NCBI RefSeq assembly: GCF_021917145.1
Contig: NC_061081.1
Coordinates: 3,740,966-3,804,965 of the forward strand
Direction: 5' to 3'
Length of the DNA stretch: 64,000 bases
From: Hypomesus transpacificus
Taxonomy: Eukaryota > Chordata > Actinopteri > Osmeriformes > Osmeridae
The translations under genes and the position numbers were made by a program. This document shows, piece by piece, positions 33,746 through 57,624 of this stretch. The notes under the pieces were generated by a model. That model worked only from the letters and a program-made list of their open reading frames with translations. It did not search any database and was not told the origin of the DNA. The first letter of the stretch is position 1; each line of letters begins with the position of its first letter.

Positions 33746-36358
33746 TCATCGCAGCAGTCTTCAGCATCCGAGAACGAGGACATATAGTGGAAACCCGTAG
33801 CCCGATGGTACCCTCCCCGGGCTGCTTCAGGCAGTGTAGTAAGCTCCATCGCCCTGCAGGTCAAATGTCGCTCTGACACACTCCACATGTCTATCAGCTG
33901 GGAACACATGCTATAGCCCATTGTGCATGAGCCCAGGTAGACACGTGATTGCTCACTGACACAGCAACAAACTAAATGCTGCATTTGTCTTGTCCTAGAC
34001 AGACACGTGTCACGGGTTACTCACTGTCACTCACATAGACACACAGAGATAACAGAAAAGTGAAGGAGACAGACAATGAAAACACACAACACCCTCATAT
34101 TACCAAATCAAATTTCCCCAAATTGACGTAGGCTAGTGATGAAGTAGGTGAGTGTTTTTGTGTGCGTGTAAGCATTGATGTACTTGTGAGTGTCTTCTTC
34201 CGGGAATGTGTTTCTGCAACTTCTCCCCCGTCAAAACTCTCGCCTAGGGCCCTAGGGGGTGGAGCACAGGAGAGTAGAGATGAGAGAAAATGTTTACTGT
34301 GTTTACCAGGTTTCTCATTTTCTTCTCCTGGCTAACCACACCCAGACAGATGTCTTGCTTCCAGTCCTGCTCTAGGACACAACAGTGGGTACAGAGAATT
34401 CAGAGGTCACAGGGTCATAGAGTTGTTCCCATGACGCACTGTATCAGAGTGAACAATGTAAATATTTAGCTAATTCCACAAAAGGTTGCCAACAGATCTA
34501 GCCTAGCCCACAGAAAGAATACTGGAGAGTGTATACTTGAGCTTTTAGTGTGTTTTTGTCAGTTGTGGAACCATCTTCTTCCTTACAAGAGGTAATTCTT
34601 TTTGTCAACCAGAGCCCTGCTCTCTGACACAGTGAAGGGATTACATATCATAACTTCCTAATACTAATATACTAATATGATCAACTACTTACAAACAGAC
34701 AAAGTTATTTTCACCAGCCAAATATTCCACTGATGTAGCTGCATCCAAATCTTGATGTAGCTGTAGTAGTCATCTCATTTAGTATGCCCTTTAGTACCCT
34801 ATTGCCATTCCGCATTGCGTGCCACTGTAACTTCCTCTTACAAAGACGGAGACTGCAAAACAAAGCTCCATGTAACCTGTCTAATGAGTGATTACAGTAA
34901 TGAGTGATTATTCCGGCTCACAAGAGCAGATCTGAACACGTCTTTCTGCCGAACTGTGACCTTTCCGCTTAAATAATGACATCATTCCTCTCAGTCAGAG
35001 TCACATGCAAAGCATGTCTCGTTGTCTACAAAGAACTGAACAGCCAATGATGTCAGCTGCAGGGGTAAGTGAGAGAAAGTGGGCTGCTGCTAAATGTCTG
35101 ACTGCCAAGGTGCCACACCCCAGCTCATAGGCAACACCAAATATGGGCAGATCTGGCAGCTATGAAGACGCTTTTTCTACCTCTCTATTTTCCTTTTTTT
35201 CCAGCATAGCCCATTATTTAACCTGAGCCTACATCCTTGATCAAGCATATGAAAGCTTTGATAAACTTGAATCTGCTTCTTTCTTGTTTCTCATCTAGAA
35301 CATTAAAACCGTTACCATGGTTCATCTCCTGCCAAAACCAAACATGCATGCATCTAGTATGTGATAGTTGTGAAACAGTCCTGACAGAGAATTTGACAGC
35401 TTCATTTACAAGTTCAGTGTCATACCATGTCAAGTCACTAGGACAGTGAAACACACTAATGTTTTGAAACAGTAAACCGATGCAGCAGCAGCATGTCTGT
35501 GTTTGGGTGTGTGTGAGATGGAGTCACTGACACCCCTAAACAGATAGTCACAAACATTCTTCTGACATACACACCAGAACAAGCTGATGGATGACTAACA
35601 CAAAAAAACATAAGGATGGCTCTGATGATATATTTATTTCCCAGCATGCAGCAGGGGTCAGTACTCTAAGAGCTCAATCAATCAGGAGTTACTGATCCTC
35701 AGAATTACTTATTGATCTGGTGATTATTCACACTGGCAGAAACATCCTATCAAAAAGTCTAATATCCCATCAATCATAAATCCAGACAAACAGTGATAGG
35801 GCAATTATGTGACTCGTATCAAAAACAATTCTGATGATTGGAGCTGGGAGGGTGGCGCTAATTTGCTGTACAGTACATACACATAAACAATCGAAGAGCT
35901 ATCATTCGTTAGCTGTAAAGACAAGTAATCATCAGACTAAATATTTTATCCGGACGTGTGTTGAAATGAAAGAAACGTTACTTACTTTGTAAAGTGCTTT
36001 CTTCACCTGTGCTTACTAAAGCACTCTTGGTTTCCCTTCAACCTTCAAGAGTGTTTAAGTAAGCCTTGAAGATGCAAGTAAGTGTACACCAAAACAAATG
36101 CAAATGGAAGAAAAAAAACAGGCATTTATTAGTTGTTTCCTTAGTTATGAGTACATCAGTTTTACAGATAGACATCAGAGAACACTGCATGCCTCAGACC
36201 CAGTAGTCTACACCTGTTAGCATCAAGTGACTCTGACCAGCAAGAATCATGAAGATTCACACACTGAAATACGATTTAACACAAAGTCCGGTTTTACTTT
36301 TTTAAATAACAACAAAAATGTGTTGCATGAATCCTTCCCAAATTCTATATGATCTAAT

Positions 36359-36568
36359 CAGGGGCGGCACCAGATTTTTTTTATGCAGGTACTGAGTGGG
36401 TGCTAGATCATTGACAGGGGTAACTGAGCAATTATATATATATATATATTTTTTTTATATAAATAATATTAATAAGTGAGCAATATTTTGGGGGGGTTCT
36501 ATCGTGGTGCTTTGGTCTTTCTTGGGGGTGCTGAAGTACCTGCTGGCCCCTCCCTAGCGCCGCCCATG
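36359..36568. mobile_element. Short TIR element (MITE-like)
   Basis: Begins 'aggggcggcaccagat' and ends 'cctagcgccgccca', whose complement is 'tgggcggcgctagg'. About 210 bp with a TA-rich centre. Non-coding. Confidence 0.6.
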
Positions 36569-39086
36569 GCTCTAATGTTCACTTGGACTTTACTCTTACA
36601 CCCATACACATGGGTGTGTGCCACTGTGTAGAAAACAAACCCAAACATTAAATACAAATGCACTAGTTTTGGATGCAACAATAATGAAGACATATCACTG
36701 ACAGTTAAAATGTTACTGTATCACTGCAGTGGGTACCACAACGCTGATAAAACCATTAAAACTGTTAGCTTTCCTCCTTCTCAAGCTTTGAAAACGTATT
36801 ATGCAGCATTTGTCATTGCACTTCTCCAAAGAAAAGAAAAAATACAAATGTTACATTTTCAACAATACAGATATTCATAATCAGGAAAAAAAAGAAATTA
36901 ATCAAGAATAATTTCTTTAAAAATAGACACATTTTTGTGTCTTCATCTGAAACTGAGTAATTACTCAATTGAACAATATCTTTAGCAATTCCACAAGCAT
37001 TGTGGTATAATTAGTTTTATTTAATCGTGTAATCCACTGTATTTTGTACACAACAAAAGGATGGGTCACTTCAATAGTCTCCAAATTTGACAGAAATAAA
37101 TTGCAGACAAGTGATCCTAAAATAGGAAGATTATCTTTAAATGTACACTAGGATACCATCTGGGTATTATGGGTAATTTTGTCAGCTAATGTAGCCAGAA
37201 ATGTTTCTGAGGTCAACTCTGTTGTAAAGACTGGTTGAAACACATTCTGTCAACTCACCCTTTCATGGTAATCTAGAATACTGAGACTAATGTGTTTCAC
37301 AAGAGCTGAAGGGAAGAATAAAAATGTAATCACTCTGCCTGGCAATTCCATGTTCATGTTCCTACTAGTCCTCATCCTCAAAGTCGTTTGATTGTTTATT
37401 GATTCTAAGAACATCAAACCGATTGAAACGAGTGCCATCCAATCCAATTGTGCATATGCATATATCCATAATTGGATGGGATTCAAGGGTTTGTTAACAG
37501 AAATTGTGAGGGTGGAGTTGTCTTCTATTCTCTCGCAGAAGAGAACCCCCACTGGACGGTGCAGGCTAGTGAGTCATCTGTGATAAAAGTGCATTGTGGG
37601 TTATATAGTCTTCTGTGATGGCAAGAATACCTATAATAATCTACCTATCTCCTGTGTCTCTAAACATTAAATAAATCACTTATGGAATACTTTTATATAC
37701 ATGTAAACTTATACTAAGACACCTCGGATCACATTAAAACTATCCATTTATTCGGTTTTCAATAAATTAACACTTTAAAACAGATTGACTATCTTCATAC
37801 AACTGTGGTAATCCAGGTCCTGAGTGACTCCAGTCCTGCAAACTCTTCACAAATCATGATAAGTAAAGACTGGTCATAACCAGTTCATATATATGTACAA
37901 CAATCAATTCACTATGGTTGTCTCAGGAACAAAAAGGAAAAAGTGCTAAAATGGTGCAGAGTGCTGCTGACGTTACAGAGTTACTTCAGCCGGTAGTTAT
38001 TTATGTGGCACAGTCGTCAAGCAGCAGTTAACACATGTCCCTCTCATCCCCCAACCTGGTCCAGGAGACTGATATCTCCACTTCCAGATTTGGTGACATT
38101 CACCGTGAAATAGAGTCAGAAACTGGTAGCATTCAGATTGTGACAGAAAACCTGGAGTATTCCAAACCAGGTAGATATTTGGAACCTGGTAATGGAGGCT
38201 ACAGGGGTTGTGACATCAGTCAATCTGGTCCGGTGCCAGCAAGACCAGGTAAGCTTAACAATTCACACAAACTAGCTAGCAAATACAGTGGCCATTTTAA
38301 CACGCCACAGCTACCCACAATGCCCCACAGAGGAGGAATGACATGTTCTTTGTTTCCATTTAAACATCTTAAGATTGGTTCAATAAATAGCACACTCCAC
38401 TACAGTTATGATAGGAAGTATTCAAGTACCACAATGTCTTTCGCAGGGGACGATAAAGAGACGCTACATTTTAAACATGGCGCTCCCAACAAGGCTTCTT
38501 CTTTCATGCACATTCGTCCAAGGTTCCTTTGAAAGAAGGAGTGAGGAGGGAGCCAGACAACCTGGAGGAGAGGGAAAAAGTTGGGGAAAAAAAAAGTTGA
38601 GAAAATCTAGTCAAGGATAATTAATCAAGAACAAATGGACAGGCCCACCGCTGAATGAAACCAGAGGTTCATTGCAGACAGTGATTTTCAGATTTATAAG
38701 CTCTTTATGAGTAAATATGGTGATTTCCACATATACACCCTCTGGTGCACTAAAGGAATGTAGTGAGGAGAGAGATCATGTTCAGCTTGTTAAAGACCAG
38801 TACCAGTCAAGTACAGGATCCTGGTAGGGTTCTGGGAAGGTATTTGTGAGGGCCCGAAATGTTTATCCATTCCACACCCCCTACAAAAAGAACTGTCTTC
38901 TCTATGTGTGCTAATGTCTGTAATGCGTGACTGTGAGCGTGCTTGTGTGTGTGAATGTGTGTGAGCATGCAAATGTGTGTGTGTGTGACTGCGTATGTTT
39001 GAGTTCAACGTGTGTATGTGAGTCAGATGTGTAATCCGTGTGTTTGTAAACACGTGTATGTGTGTGCGCACACTGAGTTACCTCTC

Positions 39087-49632
<10,546 letters not shown>

Positions 49633-50761
49633 ATCTGTTAAATGTTTTCAGATGCAGATCTATCACAACACAGGTATATAAGGGACCATGGAGGTTAGAA
49701 AAGCATTAGAAGATTGCAACGTAACCATTTGAAAAACTCCAGCAGAAACTGAGCCAGGCGTACGAAAAGTTTAATTGGCAAGACACATTAGCGAGCTAGC
49801 TATAGTTACTAGCCATCTTATCTTACAAAATGGTTTTGATCAGCTAGGTAGCTCATTGTGTGGGCGTAAAACAGAATCAAAAACACCAACAACAATTTAC
49901 ACGTATTTGCAGCTTGTACAAAATTAATGTGACATTATATCACTGCCTCCGACTACAATTTGATAATACCGATATAGCAAGCAATGTTAAAAGAAACCTC
50001 GCTAACCTGTCCACCACAAATGACAGCTCTGCAGCAAATGAAACAGGCCCTGTTTTCCAGCTGCGATCTCACAATTCGTTGATGGCAGTGTCAACAAATC
50101 ATTGTAAAGTAAATTAATTATATTTAACAACATAAATCAGTATTAAATAAACACTGGGAGAAGTTCATTTTAGAGTCAAAGTGTTGAAAATTTAGTTGTT
50201 TTGGTAGTTAGCTAAAGGTAATGTCTGTTGTGCTAGCCAGCCAGCTAGCTCTAGCTAGCTAATACATTCCCCACTGCAGCATTGACTATATCAAATGGCT
50301 TTTCAAGAATAAAAGTCAGCGTCTGAAGAGGTCCATTCCTTTTGTATAAAAGGTTTTACCGCAAGCTATATTTGATGCGGGTATAAGGTAGTATATGTGG
50401 TTGTATCTATCTGTTACGACACTGTACTGATTTTATAAATAAAAGCAATTTACCAATATGGATCCTTCCATTTAATTCCACAATAATCAAATATGTGTAA
50501 TGTGCTAAACTGTGTACCAAATGAAACTCGGCGTGTACCATGGGGCACTCCGGAGACATTCATCGAGTTTACTTCAACCATAGACTTCAACAATCAAACT
50601 GGTCCGTCGTTAAATGATTTCCCCACTAGTCTCACCCTCCATCCTACCATTTTAGATGTTCCGATAACATTGTTGGCTTTAGGAATTACTAGCGCTACTA
50701 GTAGTACTAGCTTAGTAGACTTGCACATACAAGTAAACTATCTCGCTAGCAAACTACAAGA
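49633..50761. promoter_or_regulatory. Divergent USP20 / C9orf78 intergenic region
   Basis: The two start codons face away from each other 1.13 kb apart, so both promoters and 5' UTRs must lie here. No clear TATA box or CpG-rich core is visible. It contains CTAG/GCTAGCTA-rich stretches near 50240-50260. The two open frames inside (49860-50117 and 50493-50828) have no similarity; the second overlaps the C9orf78 start in another frame. Confidence 0.55.
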
Positions 50762-53700
50762 ATGCAGTCGGGTAAGAATTTCAGGAGGAGAAGAGAAAGT
50801 TCTTCAGAAGAGGAGGAAGACGAGATAACTGCTGAAGTTAGGTAGGCAACTACTTCATTGTTAACTAGGCCACAATAACACACTTGCGTTGTTGGTCTTG
50901 CTTGCTAGCTAGCTAACTGGCTTTGTTATTTAGCATTAGGCTAGCTAGCTAGTCTAGCTAGCTTAAGTTAAAGTTGGCCATGTTCGTCAAATGATCAATA
51001 GGCCTAATGCATTTTCCGTACTCAGATCTAAATTGGACGAAGCCAAAGAGCTACAAAGTTTACGGAAAAGACAGACCGGAGTCAGGTAATCTACAGTTCT
51101 GTCAATCTTTTTGGCTCCACGGGTCGCACAACAGCTAGCAGGATGCGCAGTTATCATTAGAACACGTACATCACAGTTTTTACTGCGATGTGAATAACTA
51201 GTTATTTAGGGTTCCCCCGTGAGGAGGGAACCTATTGTCTTTGATGATTTTATTAATTCTCCTTCTCAGCTTCTCTGCATTTAGTCTTACTTAAGTTGGC
51301 ACAGTGATACCACATACCACTCACACCACAAATTCGACCGTAGGTGGCGCTACAGTTCACAGCCAGATATAAAATAAATAAATTATGGCATTTCTACCCC
51401 ATTTGTCAAAACATTCGGAAACTTTGTGACATTGTCCATGTCAATTGTTGCACAGTTCAATGTTTCAGAAGAACCCGCTTCGCTGCTTGAAGCCATATTC
51501 ATATCTTTTTTTGTTGTGTTGTCTAGCGTGGCCGCTTTGTTGGTGGGAGAGAAGCTACCACTGGAAGCTGCGATTGACGTAACATATCTATTTACTTTCC
51601 ACCTATTCCCCTTTTTGTAATTAGCACAGTTCGTAGTTCAGTTATTAATAGAACCTGTTAAAGCGATTCAACAATGAACTGTAAGTCTTCTGACAGGATG
51701 ACCCTTTCAAACTGAAGACGGGAGGTGTTGTTGACATGAAGAAAGTCAAAGACAGGAACAGAGACATGTGAGCATACCATTCCATGGCTTCAGTTTTCTC
51801 GTTTTAGCCTAAAATAAGATTACACACCAGAGCCCGTCTACGGAGAGCCTGTTCACTCCCTATTAAACCCCATTGTACCGAATTTGGTTGCAGTTCCACT
51901 GGGGGTGATCGCGGGCGAGTGCAAAATGAAGGGGAGTCTATGGAGCTAGACGGCTAAATTGGTCTCTATCGCCTGATTGCAAGTTCAACATGGATTATAG
52001 GTCGAAAGTTGAATGAACGAGTACTTAAGTCCTTTCGATTTCTTATAGGGTGAGTCGTTGTTGCCCATAACACGCTAGCATTCTGCTAATGCTGATTGTA
52101 TGACGTTATTTACATTTTAAAAGGCCTTTTAGAGGGGAAAAAAGCGAAATCTTACACCCAGCAGTGTGTATTTTCTTTGCGTCCCCTTTCGCATGCAACA
52201 TTCAAATTACAAGACAAAAAAATTATATCCTGAGAAAAGTGGATTTTGAGGGGTATAGTTCCATAGGTCTAGCTTGGGCCTAACCAGACCCTCGTACATT
52301 TCATTTGTACAGAGGGTCTGGGATCGCTCGGATCCATTGACAAACGTTAACTTCCTTGAAGGCTGGTCCTCTGTTGAAGTTTATAAGTATTGGATCTGCC
52401 CAGAGCCACTCTGATTTGCCATAACCAAACGCAAGCGTTAGCCAACTCCTTCACTACTCTAACGGATATGGAGATAGCTGCCGTAGCTGGAAATTCAAAC
52501 TTTTCCCGAAACCCGTGGGAAGGAGGGCCACAACAGCATGGCCACCAACAAGCAGCGTTGCCACAACCGCAGAATAGCTTCGCTCGCATTTTTCTCCGCC
52601 GCCATTACTGAACTACTCAAACTAGTGCATGACATTAACGTCATCGTTCTCAGCCACTCCCTCTGTTCGCTGATTGGACCTACAACAAAATTGTTTCTGA
52701 AAACCGACTTCAAAGTCAAACTACCAGACCTAGTAGGCCTACAGAAGCAAAATCCAAATTGATTGGAAGAACGTAGGAGGGCAGAGCCAGGCTACCATAG
52801 ATCTCCATTCATTCTGCACTCGCCTGTGAGCGCCTTCATATGGAACCTCGTGGAAGAAGCCGGAAGTTTCCCGAGAGTGACAGTTCTCCCCTTATTAGAC
52901 ATTCTCTGCTAATACTATCATAGTTCTTGTTTGTAAATGTTTAGGCTTGTGTTTTGTCACGTTTAACATGCAAATACATTTCCTACTTTCAGGACAGAGG
53001 ACGAGACCGACCTGAATTTGGGTACCTCTTTTTCTGCAGAAACGAACAGAAGAGATGAAGATGCGGACATGTAAGTGTTAACTTTTATTGCTACAACACC
53101 TTTTAAATGGTTTTAAACTGCAAACGTATTAAATCTCATTACTCTCCCTCCTGTCTTCCTCTTTCATTCTTCCTTTATTTCTGACAATGTAATTCTACTT
53201 CTAAGGATGAAATACATTGAGACAGAACTGAAGAAGAAGAAAGGACTGGTGGAGGCAGAGGAACAGAAGGTGAAGGTGAAAAACGCTGAAGACCTTTTGT
53301 ATGAGCTGCCGGAGAACATCCGGGTCAACTCTGCCAAGAAGACAGAGGAGATGTTGTCCAATCAGATGCTTAGTGGAATTCCTGAGGTGGATCTGGGAAT
53401 TGAGTAGGTAGCCTCAACTACTTATATATCAACAATATCCTATGAGATGACCTGCATTTCCAAGTTAGTGCAGCTGAATATCCAATAAAATGCCTGTATA
53501 TCCAGGCTTTGCTACAGTAAAAATGTCCATTGCTTTAGAACAGGTTCTTTGTCAACACCTTTTCCTCTTTTTGCTGAAACTGAAGATTTTCCATTTTTAA
53601 AACGTATATTTTGCAGGCCTCATCCTTATACTGCACTGTTACTGTTATTCCCTTTCAGTGCAAAGATAAAGAACATCATTTACACAGAAGAAGCTAAGGC

Positions 53701-54543
53701 CAAACTACTGGCAGAACAGAGGAACAAGAAGAAGGACAATGGCACATCATTTGTACCGACCAACATCGCGGTCAACTACGTACAGCACAACCGCTGTGAG
53801 TTCTGTCTGTGTTCATCTGTCACACAATGTTTTTTACATGTTTGCAGACAGAATATGGACCTAAGTAACAGGACTTGTATTTATTTTATATTTGTATTCA
53901 GCTCAAAATATTTCACAAGGCTTGCTGAAAGCTGTCAGGGTTAGGATGTGGTCATGTGGATTTTCAAAGCCATGCAATACCACCTTAACTAACTGGTTGG
54001 AATATGTATTTTTCAGTCTACCATGAGGACGTGAATGCCCCCCAGAGACACCACAGACACAGAGAAGAGCCCAAAGCCAGGCCGTTGAGGGTAGGAGACA
54101 CAGAGAAACCTGGTCCAGAAGGTAAGAGAAGACTGAATTTCCCAAAAGAAAATTCCAGTGTTCAGGTAACTCTCTGCAGTTACTGAATAAACACAAAAGA
54201 AGTAATCCATTGAATATGCACAAGTAGTAAATAAATATCAGAATAAAGTCATTTGAATAAGACTTATTATATCTGAGGATGTAAACATGCACATCGTGCA
54301 TACTATAGGAGTAACTGTGGTTCTGTACCTAGCTCCATTCTGTTATCCCGAAATGTATACAATTTTACTCCATTTGAATCCCATTATTTACTAATGCTGA
54401 ACCAACAAGAGAATCGAAACTTAAACCATATCTACATTTTCACAGCTGCATCTCCGGTCAACTATCGCAAACGACCCAACAATGAGAAGGCCACTGATGA
54501 CTACCATTATGAGAAGTTCAAGAAGATGAATCGTCGATACTGA
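50762..54543 (+). CDS. c9orf78: C9orf78 / TLS1 homologue (HCA59 family), spliceosome-associated
   Basis: Nuclear, highly charged, mostly disordered protein. The human orthologue binds the BRR2 helicase and affects 3' splice-site choice; the yeast relative is Tls1. Coding exons: 50762-50841 (ATG), 51026-51085, 51527-51578, 51697-51767, 52993-53070, 53206-53403, 53659-53795, 54017-54121, 54446-54543 (TGA); 292 residues (human 289). Hallmarks: N-terminal FRRRRESSSEEEEDE, central LGTSFSAETNRRDEDADMM, PENIRVNSAKKTEEMLSNQM, SGIPEVDLGIDAKIKNI, and C-terminal ATDDYHYEKFKKMNRRY, nearly identical to human. Head-to-head with USP20, as in human. Introns 3 and 4 hold transposon remnants. The start was chosen because the next in-frame codons give the family's basic then acidic N-terminus. 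Confidence 0.97.
51209..51365. repeat. Dispersed repeat in C9orf78 intron 2
   Basis: 'agggttcccccgtgaggagggaacctattg' opens a block ending 'taggtggcgctacagttc'. I recognise this type as a common anonymous teleost repeat; class unknown. Confidence 0.45.
51838..52862. mobile_element. Nested TIR elements in C9orf78 intron 4
   Basis: Outer element: 'gcgggcgagtgcaaaatgaagggg' near 51910 is mirrored by 'tccattcattctgcactcgcctg' near 52806. Inner element: 'tagcttgggcctaaccagaccctc' at about 52269 is mirrored by 'gagggcagagccaggcta' ending about 52797. The inner one also carries 'acagagggtctggg', typical of fish hAT-like MITEs. No transposase is seen. Confidence 0.6.
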
Positions 54544-54697
54544 GGACACATTTGAGCATCTTCTATAGTAACTTATTTTCCACCGTTTTCCAAAATGTTT
54601 TCTCCCAAAAGTTTTGCCTAAGATGTGATTATGTATATCAGTCTTCAATATTTAAAGATAGGGTATGATGTATCACATTTTATTCCTTAATGTCTAC

Positions 54698-54703
54698 AAT
54701 AAA
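54698..54703 (+). promoter_or_regulatory. C9orf78 polyadenylation signal
   Basis: AATAAA 155 bases after the stop codon, followed by 'gtttgttgtcattctgtgtctgtgtgtg', a good GU-rich downstream element. Confidence 0.8.
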
Positions 54704-54727
54704 AATCCCCAGGTTTGTTGTCATTCT

Positions 54728-54730
<3 letters not shown>

Positions 54731-54763
<33 letters not shown>
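54731..54763. repeat. (GT)n microsatellite
   Basis: Short pure GT run just after the C9orf78 polyadenylation site. Confidence 0.9.
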
Positions 54764-54765
<2 letters not shown>

Positions 54766-55290
54766 CAGGGATGGAAATTAGCACCCCCCACCAGCCAAAC
54801 GCGGGTGATTTTGTGTTGTGGCGGGTAAACTCGTTTCACCTACCGGCCACCGTGGCGGGTCAATACAATTATTACACGGCTGTTCTTAATGCTTCCCAAC
54901 GTTGACCGTTGCTATGTATTACTGACCGCTGTCAAGAGAAGTGGCCTTTCGCCTCGGATTCACGTCTTTCGAAACACTCCGCTAGTAGTCCGGTAACTTT
55001 TCAACCCCAGCGTTGCTTAGTGACGTCAGCTGATTTGAAGCCTAAAGAAGGTTCAATGTCTATGAAGTTCAACGTCTTTGTGAACTATTTCTCTGCTGAT
55101 CAAAACTACGAATGGTAACATATAAATTGTTAAAGGACACTGTGTTCAATTTTTTGGCAAGTAGCCGTGTAATAAGCGGGATAATGTATATAACGCCGTT
55201 GTCATTATCGGGAAAATAAGCCCTTTCAGAGCGAAGCTACACCACTCTGCTTCGCGTCGGGGTGCTGTTATATATATATGTATATAACTT
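54764..55290. repeat. Dispersed repeat-like intergenic segment
   Basis: Starts 'tcagggatggaaattagcaccc', the typical left end of a fish DNA transposon. Further on, 'aagcgggataatgtatataacgccgttg' and 'cccgacgcgaagcagagtggtgtag'-type sequence (on the minus strand) also look repetitive. No coding similarity. Confidence 0.45.
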
Positions 55291-55371
55291 GTATGTTCAG
55301 TGTTACATTCTGTAATTGTGTCAGAAATGTATGGGAGATCAATTACAATTGTCTTGCATTGATGATTGTAA

Positions 55372-55377
55372 TTTATT
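55372..55377 (-). promoter_or_regulatory. Candidate MED22 (long form) polyadenylation signal
   Basis: AATAAA on the minus strand, about 610 bases beyond the long-form stop codon, giving a plausible 3' UTR that converges on C9orf78. Confidence 0.5.
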
Positions 55378-55985
55378 CAAAAATAAGAACGTACATATAC
55401 AAAAAATTCACAAAATAAATCCAAGAACATGAACATAAAATGCAGTCCAATACTCATCTTATTTTATTATACAAAAAGGAAATGTCTGGGAAGAAGCTGC
55501 TGCCATGGAAGAAATTCATGTATTCCAACATTTTTATATATTAAAAAAAATGTTTGTAGTGTGCTTGTACATTGAGAAGATGGCAAACAAAGTGTAGCTA
55601 CAAGAACTTGAACAGCAGTAGCATGAATTTCCTGTTTTTTGTCTAAACGGTTAGCGTGATGCCTTGTGCTCATCTGAATGTTAGCTTATGCACTGATTTC
55701 AATTGGAGATATATGGTGGGTTCTCTCGTGTTGTATGCATCTGTGGCCATGTCTATAGGAAGACTGCACAGAGGAGATGCCCAGGGAGCAGTTGCAGGTC
55801 CTGTCCTGTTATATTTGGCCTCAGCTCCAGAGACAATGCTCAGTGCAAGGCTTACCTTGCCGAGCGGGACTACATTTCCACTACCCTACGTATTATGAGA
55901 CTACATTATAGAGACTAGTTTTAAGCTGACATAACTCATCTTGTGATTCTCTGTGTTGCACAGTCTCTGTCTTAGCTTTATCTTA

Positions 55986-56181
55986 TCAGGGTTTCTCGGT
56001 GGCAGCAGCGTTGCTGGTCCCATGCCCGTTCAGGTGGTGCTTAGGCGTGGCCTCCTGAGAGTCTGGTCCCTCGGCGTCCTCCGCAGCCCCCTGGGCAGAA
56101 CCAGAGGCAATGCCTGGGGAGGCCCAACTGTCCCGGCGGTGGTAGGCCTCACACAGGGGCAGGTCGGTACTTTCCCACTGA
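55986..56181 (-). CDS. med22: MED22 alternative last exon (long isoform)
   Basis: Minus-strand exon with acceptor TTACAG at 56182-56187 and stop TGA at 55986-55988. If joined to a donor inside the 57625-57843 exon (AG|GTACAA, exon end 57635), the frame stays open. It reads YYSSSQWESTDLPLCEAY and on through a Ser/Gly/Ala-rich tail, giving 202 residues. Human MED22 long isoform (200 residues) has SLCEANDLPLCEAY at this place, so this exon is real. It is not in the short isoform, whose stop lies just past the unused donor. Confidence 0.88.
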
Positions 56182-56199
56182 CTGTAACTTTCCAGAACA

Positions 56200-57624
56200 C
56201 AAACCATAGGGGAGGCATAGAATCAGCACAGCAGAGAAGCAAGCAGGTAAGTACATCCAAACACACAAAGCTACCCTTGAATTACACAGGTACAGCTGCA
56301 AGAGTGACATGCAGGGTTAGGATTAGCAGTGAGAAAGGACAAGCATGTAGACTGTCAGAGATACTGCAGGGTTAACATGGCCAATATCAATTTATGCTGT
56401 AAATAGTACTGTAAAAAAGGAGGATATCAGGTAAAATGTATTGTAGTAAGGCATAATGACTTGCATTTTGAGGGCCTGATACAGGAGAAAGAACAAGGAG
56501 CTAAATCAGGTTCTGTAAAAAAAGAGTCCATACCTAGTGTGGCCAAGAAGCATTCAAAAACTTATTTCAGGTATCTCGACAATAAAACAAATTAGACAAA
56601 CTACTTCATTATTTTGTCTCTATTTTATTTTTGACTAAATAGAGCATAAGCCTATGAAAATAGCTGACAGACGGGATACATATGGCCATATATGGTAAAT
56701 AAGTGTGCAACTGTGCATGCTTGCTTGACATGGTTTGCAGTTACGAATAGTGTCACTTTGTGGGATAAAGACATGTAAAAAAAATACAACATGCTAGATT
56801 CTGTTTACAAAAGGAAAGGTCTAGGAAACTTTCTTCCTTTGTTTGATAGTCATACATCTTTCTATAGAAAATAAATAACACAAATTTAAAATATCAGGAA
56901 GCCTATGAATACACAGCTGATAATAATAAACATACATATCAACAATAATGGTCCTAGATATGTTTGATTATATTATTTGAATATTGTTTTTGGTTCTTTA
57001 TAAATGTGTCTTATCTTTACAAATGTTGGTACTTCATGGGGAGGTACTGTAGAATATGATACCTTCCCCTTATGCTTGAAGTTTCACAGATCCGTACAGT
57101 TTAGATCTTAACATCCATGAGTCCGGCATAAAAGTATTAATAGCACAATAACTAAGTCCTTAAAATGAACACAATACCTTTTTGTAAAGTGCTTTGATAA
57201 TACAGTTCTTTCATTGTTACCACATATTTGAGAAACTCCTTATAACCACATAGGGACTTCCTGCCTTCCAAATAGACTGAAATAACACCCATGATAACTC
57301 CCTGGGTCATATATTACAAGGCACTTAATTCACACATAAGTAGGGCCATAGATAATACTGACCAAGTGACATCATGACCTGAACCACTGATGCTATTGCA
57401 CTTCCGCCACTTTATATGCTCATCTGCAACATTGTATTTAATGTTCAATAAGATGTTTAGCATGTGTAAGTGCAGCCATCTAACCAAAGATGAAAACAGT
57501 ATGAGATGGTGGGAAACAACTAATAAGGCACAGTGGTGTGATGAGTGGTGATAAGGGAGAATGGGTGGGGTGGGGCAATTGGTAGGCACGGGGTGGGGGC
57601 TAACTAAGTGGCGGTGTGTGCCTT
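56200..57624. other. MED22 alternative intron / short-form 3' UTR
   Basis: No coding signal. For the long transcript this is the last intron; for the short transcript its right part is 3' UTR. A minus-strand AATAAA occurs near 56625, a possible polyadenylation signal for the short form. Confidence 0.5.

Larger units (their letters stand above)
33000..39086. other. Gene-free stretch, PTGES upstream to USP20 3' UTR
   Basis: No exon with recognisable similarity on either strand. It holds a SINE fragment near 33690-33745, a short TIR element at 36359-36568, AT-rich sequence, and probably the USP20 3' UTR in its right part. Minus-strand AATAAA signals occur at 37747-37752 and 36124-36129; which one is used is not clear. 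Confidence 0.5.

Noticed and set aside
33703-33984. Minus-strand 93-residue frame resembling a Cys-rich exon
   Set aside because: Its C-terminal part is the SINE body near 33690-33745, and there are no flanking splice partners or similarity to a known protein.
38035-38532. 165-residue plus-strand frame
   Set aside because: No similarity, lies in the probable USP20 3' UTR on the opposite strand, and composition is not coding-like.
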